64,000 nucleotides of DNA from JAAYCI01 sp964370045 (GTDB taxonomy: Bacteria > Bacillota > Clostridia > Oscillospirales > Ruminococcaceae), in contig CAYJGZ010000012.1 in NCBI GenBank assembly GCA_964370045.1, forward strand, positions 1 to 64,000, given 5' to 3'. Of the stretch, positions 45,359 through 51,828 are shown piece after piece (position 1 is the first letter of the stretch; every line of letters starts with the position of its first letter). The notes below the pieces were generated by a model. That model was not told where the DNA came from, did not search any database, and was given only the letters and a program-made list of their open reading frames with translations. A program made the translations under genes and the position numbers.

Positions 45359-45379
45359 GTAATATTCACTTTTTCTTTC
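45345..45379 (+). terminator. Inverted repeat overlapping the xdh stop codon
   Basis: GAAAGAAAAAGTGA (45345-45358) and TCACTTTTTCTTTC (45366-45379) pair perfectly over a 7-base loop. The stem is AT-rich with a T-rich tail, so it may be a weak terminator or attenuator between xdh and the next gene. Confidence 0.45.
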
Positions 45380-45407
45380 ACATACTAAACCATTTTAGGA
45401 GTACACC

Positions 45408-46088
45408 ATGAAATTTGCAATATCCTACAGCTGTGGAAAGGACAGCGCCCTTGCTCTGTGGCGCATGATTTCACAGGGGCACGAGCCTGTATGCCTTATC
45501 GTTACGTTCAATTCAGCCGAAAACCGCTCGTGGTTTCACGGCGTTACACCGGGGCTGTTAAAAGAGGTGCAGAGCGTCACCGACATTCCCGTAATCGTGT
45601 GTGCCTGCGAGGGAAAAAACTACCATACAGCGCTGGAAGAAAGCCTTATGCGTGCAAAGCAAATGGGCGCGCAGGCTTGCGTTTTTGGGGATATAGACAT
45701 TGAGGAGCACCTTGCATGGAACACACAGCGCTGTGAAAACGTGGGGCTTGAGTGCATTGTTCCGCTGTGGCAGCAAAACCGTGAGCAGGTGCTGGGCGAC
45801 GCGCTAAACGCAGGCATAAAACCTGTAATAAAGTGCGTTCAAACGGACAAATTACCCACCGACGTGCTGGGCAAAACACTGGACTCTGCTCTTGCAAAAC
45901 AGCTGAAGGGCCACGGCATAGACCCCTGCGGCGAAAACGGCGAGTACCACACCTTTGTGTACGATGCGCCAATGTTCAGCCGACCCATAGGCTTTGTGGC
46001 TGGCGAGGTTGTAAATTTCGGCACACACGCCGCCATCGAGCTGAATAGCACCGACGAGGCCACAAACAGCGTCGCCGAGCAAAAGTAG
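45408..46088 (+). CDS. Dph6-like ATP pyrophosphatase (diphthine-ammonia ligase family)
   Basis: 226 residues from ATG 45408 (AGGAG upstream). PP-loop motif SYSCGKDSALALW (residues 6-18) and the family's EGKNYH, GDIDIEEH, and GENGEYHTFVYDAP signatures. In archaea and eukaryotes this family amidates diphthine on EF-2, a modification bacteria lack, so the bacterial protein must adenylate another carboxylate and add ammonia or a related group. Its place between xdh and the hydantoinase suggests a part in purine metabolism. Confidence 0.82.
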   Translation: MKFAISYSCGKDSALALWRMISQGHEPVCLIVTFNSAENRSWFHGVTPGLLKEVQSVTDIPVIVCACEGKNYHTALEESLMRAKQMGAQACVFGDIDIEEHLAWNTQRCENVGLECIVPLWQQNREQVLGDALNAGIKPVIKCVQTDKLPTDVLGKTLDSALAKQLKGHGIDPCGENGEYHTFVYDAPMFSRPIGFVAGEVVNFGTHAAIELNSTDEATNSVAEQK

Positions 46089-46120
46089 AATTGTTTTGAA
46101 AGCAAGGGAAGTAGCCTGTG

Positions 46121-47506
46121 ATGAAAAATTTACTCATAACAAACGCAAAGGTTGCCACCTCTCAAAGTGTTTTTGAGGGTGCTGTGCTGGTGAAGAGCGA
46201 GCGCATAGAGCAAGTTTTTGCCACCCCCTACCCCGACACGGGTGCTTTGCAAGTCGAGCAAAAAATTGATGCCGAGGGCAAGTACCTTCTGCCTGGTGGT
46301 GTGGATGCGCACACCCACTTTGACCTTGACACCGGCTCTTTCCGTGCGTGCGATGATTTTCACACAGGGAGCATCGCCGCCGCCTGTGGTGGCACAACCA
46401 CTGTAATAGACCACATGGCGTTTGGCCCACCCGGCTGCGCACTGACACATCAGCCGAAAGTGTACCATGATTTGGCAAAGCCCTGCGTCATCGACTACGG
46501 CTTTCACGGCACAATACAGCACGTAGATGCGCAAATTTTAAGCGACATGGCCGTTTTGCAAGGCGATGGGATTTGCAGCTTCAAAATATACCTTACCTAT
46601 GCGTACAAGCTGTGCGATGCGGATATTTTAAGCGTTTTTGAGCGTGCAAAACAGCTTGGCGCAGTGGTGTGCGTGCACTGCGAAAACGATGCCACCATCT
46701 CCCACCTGAGCCAAAAGTTTGTCTCTCAGGGAAAGACACAGCCACGTTACCACGCACAAAGCCGCACCCCACAGGCGGAAGCGGAGGGCATTTTTCGCAT
46801 ACTGATGCTTGCGGATATTGTGGGGGATGTGCCGCTGTACATTGTGCATCTGTCCACGGAGCTCGGCTTACAGGCGGTGGATTTTGCACGTCGCAACGGC
46901 ATAAAAAATGTCATAGTAGAAAGCTGTCCGCAGTATTTTCTTTTGGACGATACGCTTTACGAGGAGGACATCGAGGGGCTGAAGTACATCCTAAGCCCCC
47001 CTCTGCGCAAAAAGGCGGATATGGACGCACTGTGGCAGGCGCTGGCGAACGGGCAGATAGACACCATCGGCACGGACCACTGCCCCTTCACCACCGAACA
47101 AAAAACGGCCGGAGCACACAACTTCACCCTCTGCCCAAACGGCATATCCGGCGTAGAGCTTCGCCTTGCGCTCATGTTTTCACATGGCTTCATGGCAGGG
47201 CGCATCACACTGCCACAGCTTGTGCAGACGCTCTGCACGAACCCTGCACGCATCTTTGGCATCGCCCCCCAAAAGGGGGACATCACCGAGGGCGCAGACG
47301 CCGACCTTGTGCTTTTCGACCCCGACGTGCGCCGAGCGGTAACGCACGGCGAGCTACACGAAAACGTGGACTACACCCCCTACGAGGGCATACAGCTTTG
47401 CGGCCGCCCCACGCTCACAATCTCCCGTGGGGAGATTATTGTGCGTGATGGCGTGTTTTTGGGGAATAAGGGACGTGGGAGGTATTTGCACAGGTGCAGG
47501 GGGTAG
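46121..47506 (+). CDS. hydA: Dihydropyrimidinase/hydantoinase-type cyclic amidohydrolase
   Basis: 461 residues from ATG 46121 (AAGGGAAG upstream). Metal site DAHTHFDLD (HxH near 59), the carbamylated lysine in FKIYLTY (near 150), His in VCVHCEND and YIVHLST, and Asp in GTDHCPF near 313. Opens a hydantoin or dihydropyrimidine ring. In this cluster it fits the ring-opening of a purine-derived intermediate. Probably the last gene of the cluster. Confidence 0.9.
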   Translation: MKNLLITNAKVATSQSVFEGAVLVKSERIEQVFATPYPDTGALQVEQKIDAEGKYLLPGGVDAHTHFDLDTGSFRACDDFHTGSIAAACGGTTTVIDHMAFGPPGCALTHQPKVYHDLAKPCVIDYGFHGTIQHVDAQILSDMAVLQGDGICSFKIYLTYAYKLCDADILSVFERAKQLGAVVCVHCENDATISHLSQKFVSQGKTQPRYHAQSRTPQAEAEGIFRILMLADIVGDVPLYIVHLSTELGLQAVDFARRNGIKNVIVESCPQYFLLDDTLYEEDIEGLKYILSPPLRKKADMDALWQALANGQIDTIGTDHCPFTTEQKTAGAHNFTLCPNGISGVELRLALMFSHGFMAGRITLPQLVQTLCTNPARIFGIAPQKGDITEGADADLVLFDPDVRRAVTHGELHENVDYTPYEGIQLCGRPTLTISRGEIIVRDGVFLGNKGRGRYLHRCRG

Positions 47507-47600
47507 GTGGGAAATAGTGCTCACTCATATTAAATAATCATGCGATAAAAAACAGCCAAGCGATTTTGAAAAGCGGTTGATGGTGGTGAGTATCATTATT

Positions 47601-47795
47601 ATGAATTACATGCGCATTATACGTAATCTAAGGGAAGATGCCGACAAAACACAGACGGAAATTGCGCAGGTTTTGGGCACATCCCAAACAATGTATGCTC
47701 GCCACGAGCGTGGCGCAAGCGAAATGCCCATACGCCATCTTATCACCCTGTGCGGATACTACAATGTCTCGGCGGACTACATTCTCGGGCTTTGA
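47601..47795 (+). CDS. Small XRE-type helix-turn-helix protein
   Basis: 64 residues from ATG 47601 (GGTGGTGAG about ten bases upstream). The whole protein is one Cro/C1 helix-turn-helix: IIRNLREDADKTQTEIAQVLG with recognition helix TSQTMYARHERG and a closing NVSADYILGL. No effector domain. It follows the hydantoinase by 94 bp and could regulate the purine cluster or itself; no operator can be tied to it. Confidence 0.75.
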   Translation: MNYMRIIRNLREDADKTQTEIAQVLGTSQTMYARHERGASEMPIRHLITLCGYYNVSADYILGL

Positions 47796-47826
47796 GCTTT
47801 TCTCACAATTTATTTGCTTGCACAAC

Positions 47827-47880
47827 AAAAAACCTCCCCTACAAGCAGTCACTTACAAACTGCCACTCGGGGAGGTTTTC
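47827..47880. terminator. Bidirectional intrinsic terminator
   Basis: AAAACCTCCCC ... GGGGAGGTTTT, with A- and T-runs on both sides, between the convergent HTH gene and the OadA-like gene. Confidence 0.85.
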
Positions 47881-47919
47881 CATTATTCATTTACCTGCAC
47901 ACGCAAGCGTTTGTGCACA

Positions 47920-49317
47920 CTAAACAGGCAGGCTCTTCGCCTTGTAGTCCACGTGCTCGCCGTCCACGCCCTGCAACTTTTCGTTGCGCTTTTCAAAGAA
48001 CTTGGGCGCTACCTGCGGGAACATCGCGTACGTCAGCACATCTTCAGGCTGGCGTGCCCACTTTTCCGCCTCTTTCGTCAGCTTGTCCAGCTCCGGCTCG
48101 ATTTTATCCGCTGGGCGGTAGGTTATTGGCGCATCATCGCCCAATATTTTCTTGGAAAACTCCTCCGAGATGGGCGCAGGCGTCTTGCCGTAGTCGCCGT
48201 GCACCATCGCACGGAACTCCTTTGTCACCATCTTGTAGCGCTCGCCCATGATGACGTTGAACACCGCCTGGCTGCCCACAATCTGGCTGGTGGGCGTAAC
48301 CAGCGGCGGATAGCCCGAGTCCTCCCTCACACGGGGAACTTCGTTCAGCACATCCTCCAGCTTGTCCGCCTTGCCTGCCTCCTTCAGCTGGTTGAGCAGG
48401 TTGGAGAGCATTCCGCCCGGCACTTGGTAGAGCAGTGTGTTTGCATCCACGCCCAGCATCTTGGGGTTCAGCTGGCCACTGCCGAGGTATTTTTCACGTA
48501 GCTTTGCAAAATGCGCACGTATGGCATCTATCTTTTGCAGGTCCAGCCCGGTGTCGTATTCGGTGCCCTTCAGCGCCGCCACAAGGCTCTCGGTGGGCAT
48601 GTGTGACGTACCCAGCGAAAGTGGACTGATGGCCGTGTCGATGATGTCCGCACCTGCACGCACGCCCTCGATGATGCTCATGGAGGCCATGCCTGACGTA
48701 TAGTGGCTGTGGATGTCCACGGGGATTTTCACGCTGCTTTTCAGCGCCGCCACCAGCTCATAGCACGCAAACGGTGTGAGCAGACCTGCCATGTCCTTTA
48801 TGCAGATGGAGTCCGCTCCCATGTTTTCCAGTGTCTTTGCATACTGCGCAAAGTAGGTGTTGTCGTGCACCGGGCTAAGCGTGTAGCTGATGCAACCCTG
48901 CACGTGCGCCTTTTCTTTTTTAGACGCTTCTACGGCAGTTTGCAGGTTACGTGGGTCGTTCAGTGCGTCAAATATGCGCATAATGTCAATGCCGTTGGAC
49001 ACGCTTTTTTGCACAAAATACTCCACAACGTCATCGCCGTAGTGGCGGTATCCCAGCATGTTTTGCCCACGGAAAAGCATCTGCAATTTTGTCTTGGGAC
49101 ATGCCGCACGAATCTTGCGCAACCTGTCCCACGGGTCTTCGTCCAAAAAGCGTATCATGGAGTCAAACGTCGCACCGCCCCAGCACTCAAGGCTGAAGTA
49201 GCCCACCTCGTCCATGACAGGCAGTATCTCATAAAATTCATCCGTGCGCATACGGGTTGCTATCAAGCTTTGGTGCGCATCCCGCAGTCCCACCTCGGTT
49301 ATCTTTACATTCGCCAA
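47920..49317 (-). CDS. OadA/transcarboxylase 5S-like carboxyltransferase subunit
   Basis: 465 residues from a TTG at 49317: GGAGGAG lies six bases upstream, while an ATG 15 bases earlier overlaps that site. HMGL-like barrel with LRDAHQSL (near 11), metal-binding HSHYTSG (near 203) and the carbamylated-lysine segment CIKDMAGLL (near 177), followed by the conserved PGGMLSNLLNQL region. It ends before any biotinyl domain, so the biotin carrier is separate. Transfers CO2 between carboxybiotin and pyruvate/oxaloacetate. Last of three linked genes. Confidence 0.9.
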   Translation of the reverse strand: MANVKITEVGLRDAHQSLIATRMRTDEFYEILPVMDEVGYFSLECWGGATFDSMIRFLDEDPWDRLRKIRAACPKTKLQMLFRGQNMLGYRHYGDDVVEYFVQKSVSNGIDIMRIFDALNDPRNLQTAVEASKKEKAHVQGCISYTLSPVHDNTYFAQYAKTLENMGADSICIKDMAGLLTPFACYELVAALKSSVKIPVDIHSHYTSGMASMSIIEGVRAGADIIDTAISPLSLGTSHMPTESLVAALKGTEYDTGLDLQKIDAIRAHFAKLREKYLGSGQLNPKMLGVDANTLLYQVPGGMLSNLLNQLKEAGKADKLEDVLNEVPRVREDSGYPPLVTPTSQIVGSQAVFNVIMGERYKMVTKEFRAMVHGDYGKTPAPISEEFSKKILGDDAPITYRPADKIEPELDKLTKEAEKWARQPEDVLTYAMFPQVAPKFFEKRNEKLQGVDGEHVDYKAKSLPV

Positions 49318-49406
49318 AATATTCTCCTCCATTTAATGCAATGTCACATATAAAATAGCCACATCGCAAAACTGCAACGCCGCACAATTTCCTACGGCTC
49401 ACATGC

Positions 49407-49781
49407 TTAGTTCATCGTCAGGAATACGTCGCCCACATTTACCACATCGCCCTTTTGGCAATTCACCGACGCAATAGTGCCGTCTTTCGGGGCAACAATC
49501 TCGTTTTCCATCTTCATCGCTTCCAAAATCACCAGCACATCACCCGACTTCACCGCATCCCCTGCGCTCACACGCACGTCCAGCACGTTGCCGGGCATGG
49601 GCGCTGTCACGGGCACACCGCCTGCGGCGGCGGCAGGTGTAGCTGCGGGTGCGGCGGCCTTGGGTGCGGCAGGTGCCGCCACAGGTGCAGGAGCGCTCAT
49701 CGCTACGGGTGCGCCCGTGCCTGCCTCGTCCACCACCACATCATAGGGTGTTCCGTTTACTGTCACTGTATATCTTTTCAT
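49407..49781 (-). CDS. Biotin carboxyl carrier protein
   Basis: 124 residues from ATG 49781; a start 36 bases earlier would add a peptide encoded by the adjacent repeat and is rejected. An N-terminal short strand (KRYTVTVNGTPYDVVV), a long Ala/Pro linker (about 28-58), then a biotinyl domain with LEAMKMENE, Lys being biotinylated. Carries CO2 between the two carboxyltransferase subunits. Its ribosome site is part of the repeat at 49782-49877. Confidence 0.92.
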   Translation of the reverse strand: MKRYTVTVNGTPYDVVVDEAGTGAPVAMSAPAPVAAPAAPKAAAPAATPAAAAGGVPVTAPMPGNVLDVRVSAGDAVKSGDVLVILEAMKMENEIVAPKDGTIASVNCQKGDVVNVGDVFLTMN

Positions 49782-49877
49782 AGTAATGCTCCATTCCGCC
49801 GCTTCGCATCGGCACAAAATTTAATGAAATATGCGGCTCTTATCATGCGAAGCACAAGGAATGATAAGAGCATTATT
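49782..49877 (-). repeat. 96-bp SD-bearing inverted-repeat element B, copy 2
   Basis: Same length, orientation and start-codon contact as copy 1 (17581-17676), differing at four positions. On the minus strand the order is a local 11-bp stem (GCTCTTATCAT / ATGATAAGAGC), then ATGCGAAGC, GGAATG, GAGCATTACT, then ATG. The latter three segments can instead pair with the upstream GCTTCGCAT, CATTCC and AATAATGCTC. A palindrome GTTTGAAACTTGTTTCAAAC follows at 49896-49915, also shared with copy 1. Confidence 0.8.
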
Positions 49878-50014
49878 GATTTTAGATTTGATTTAGTTTG
49901 AAACTTGTTTCAAACCAAATCCTCCCATTTGGCGTTCTATTTTCGGGGCGGTAATGCAAAGCACTCTGCGCCACCGCAGTAAATTTCATGTTCTCTAAAC
50001 AAGCTCAATTATCA

Positions 50015-51355
50015 CTAAAGTGGCATATTGCCGTGCTTTTTAGGCATACGCTGTGCACGCTTCGTCTCCAAAATCCCAAGCGCCGCCAGCACCTTTTCAC
50101 GTAGCTGTGCAGGCTGTGCGGTCATATCCGCAACACCACTTTGTAGCATCGCCGCAGCGCTCGCCTGCTCCTCCTCGTACTGCTTTGCCAGCGCTGCCGT
50201 CTGCGCCTCTATGGGGCTTTCGCCACTCTCAATCTCCTCTTTGTACAAAACGCTCACCGCCGCACTTGGCTTCACGGGCGCTGTAACGCTTCCCTGCACC
50301 GCTATGGTAAGGTCTGCCGTGCCCAGGGCGGCATACAGTGCGCCGAACGTCTGCCCTGCCAGCACACACACACGTGCGGTGGTGGCGTCGGCATATGTCG
50401 CCGCAAGTCGGGCGGCATTGCGCAGTGTGCCTGCCACATCGCTCTTACTGCTCTGCAAAAATCCGCCGCTGTTCAGCACTGTCACCAGCGGAATGCTGTA
50501 CGCATCGCACAGCCGTGCAAAGCGTGCCACCTTTGCGGTGCTCTGCTCCTGCAAGTAGCTGTCCTTGCCATCCGTCGCCACAATACCTGCCACGTTGCCG
50601 CCTATTGTTGCAAGACATGTAAGCACACCCTCGCCAAAGCCACCGAACAGCTCCAGGGCACTGCCTGTGTCCACAAGCGCTGCAAGTGCATTTTCGCCTG
50701 TGTAGTTTGCCAAATCAAATGCGGCCTGCGGCGCACCAAACTCAAAGCTCGCCGTCTGCGCAAGGTTATTTTGGGGCAAAAGCGCCAAGAGCTTTGCCGC
50801 CTTTGCCATAGCATCCGCACCATCCTTGGCTGTGATGCCCACAACGCCTGCGCTCACCGCCGCCGTCACGCTACCTGCCTGCTTGTCCGCTTCACCCTGC
50901 GCCGCAGAGATAAACGGCGCTGTCAAAAACATCTGCGCATCCTCTGTCATAATGCACACGTCCGCATTTGCGGCCGCCATTGCGGCGGTAGAGGCACACA
51001 CCCCACGCACCACCGCTATTTGCGGCACCACACCGCTAAACTTCGCCGTACATTCGGCAAGCTTTTTTGCCGCCGCAAGGCTATCTGCGCCCTGTTTTAT
51101 CACCACACCGGGTGAATCATATACAGTAAGCACGGGGTTGCCTGTTTTGCCCGCAAGCTCCATTACACGACAACAAAGCTTTAGGTCCATAGCCGAAACC
51201 GGCTGTCCTTTTTGACATACCACATAGGTGTTCTGTCCACTCACAGTGCCAAATGCGGCGAGAGTAGCCTCACTTTCCTCGAACAAAGGCGTGCACACAC
51301 CATTGTCAAAAAAGGCCGCCAAAAGCTCCCCGACACCAATTTTATCATCAGCCAT
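50015..51355 (-). CDS. Divergent acyl-CoA carboxyltransferase (PccB/MmdA-like, transcarboxylase 12S-like)
   Basis: 446 residues, shorter than the usual 500-520. Two crotonase-like halves can be seen, with GNVAGIVATDG near 256, VLNSGGFLQS near 293 and the family tail RMPKKHGNMPL. The N-terminal motifs normally used to hold CoA are changed, and the sequence is unusually Ala-rich, so the acyl-CoA specificity may differ. With the biotin carrier and the OadA-like subunit it matches the 12S/1.3S/5S set of methylmalonyl-CoA carboxyltransferase; a decarboxylase with a membrane subunit elsewhere is the alternative. First of the three genes. Confidence 0.78.
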   Translation of the reverse strand: MADDKIGVGELLAAFFDNGVCTPLFEESEATLAAFGTVSGQNTYVVCQKGQPVSAMDLKLCCRVMELAGKTGNPVLTVYDSPGVVIKQGADSLAAAKKLAECTAKFSGVVPQIAVVRGVCASTAAMAAANADVCIMTEDAQMFLTAPFISAAQGEADKQAGSVTAAVSAGVVGITAKDGADAMAKAAKLLALLPQNNLAQTASFEFGAPQAAFDLANYTGENALAALVDTGSALELFGGFGEGVLTCLATIGGNVAGIVATDGKDSYLQEQSTAKVARFARLCDAYSIPLVTVLNSGGFLQSSKSDVAGTLRNAARLAATYADATTARVCVLAGQTFGALYAALGTADLTIAVQGSVTAPVKPSAAVSVLYKEEIESGESPIEAQTAALAKQYEEEQASAAAMLQSGVADMTAQPAQLREKVLAALGILETKRAQRMPKKHGNMPL

Positions 51356-51407
51356 TTGCAGTCCTCCACATTCCTAATGTCGCTAAAAATATACCCTATA
51401 TACAGTG

Positions 51408-51437
51408 ATTATACTATATCTTACCGCTGTTTCACAA
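51408..51437 (-). promoter_or_regulatory. Promoter of the carboxyltransferase operon
   Basis: Minus strand TTGTGA (51432-51437), 18-bp spacer, TATAAT (51408-51413), about 52 bp before the ATG. Confidence 0.5.
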
Positions 51438-51564
51438 GCGCAAAAGTGTGCACCATCTGCTTGTTTGCTGTTTTGAACAAAAAACACATTTCGCCACACT
51501 AAATCTATGTTCAACACAACAGCTTTGAGCCTGCATCTTTGGTTCACTTGCCCCTTTTGGGCGG

Positions 51565-51593
51565 TTGACACATGCCATTTGCCACTATATAAT
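51565..51593 (+). promoter_or_regulatory. Consensus promoter upstream of alaS
   Basis: TTGACA (51565-51570), 17-bp spacer, TATAAT (51588-51593): an exact consensus match. It gives a leader of about 230 bases that contains a repeat A copy. Confidence 0.85.
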
Positions 51594-51668
51594 TTAGTAT
51601 GTATATTTGCAGTTAAAATACTGGGTAAGAGTCACAAAGTTTTTTGCTGTGCACCCCCCGAAAACAAA

Positions 51669-51782
51669 CGTGGACACGTAGCGTTGATTTGGAAACAAAG
51701 TTAAACGTGATGAAGAATGCGCTATATCCCCGCCGCAGTCGGGAATATAGCAAAAAACTAAACCACCGCTTTTGTGCACCCA
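51669..51782 (+). repeat. Dispersed repeat A, copy 6
   Basis: Left end CGTGGACACGTAGCG, central hairpin 51721-51751 (GCTATATCCCCG/CGGGAATATAGC), right part CAAAAAACTAAACCACCGC. Imperfect 22-bp direct repeats flank it (GTGCACCCCCCGAAAACAAA at 51649 and GTGCACCCACCGAAAAACAG at 51774). It lies in the alaS leader. Confidence 0.75.
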
Positions 51783-51828
51783 CCGAAAAACAGACGTATT
51801 TTTATCATAAAAAGGAGCATTTTCACAC

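Larger units (their letters stand above)
51356..51828. other. Intergenic region between carboxyltransferase and alaS
   Basis: 473 bp with divergent promoters (51408-51437 minus; 51565-51593 plus) and a repeat A copy (51669-51782). I looked for a T-box ahead of alaS and found none of its conserved core. Confidence 0.7.

Noticed and set aside
47638..48501. Plus-strand open frame running from the HTH gene into the OadA-like gene
   Set aside because: It reads through a strong bidirectional terminator and opposite a conserved carboxyltransferase gene.
51594..51828. T-box riboswitch ahead of alaS
   Set aside because: The leader was scanned for the conserved T-box core and antiterminator and neither was seen; most of the leader is a repeat-A copy.
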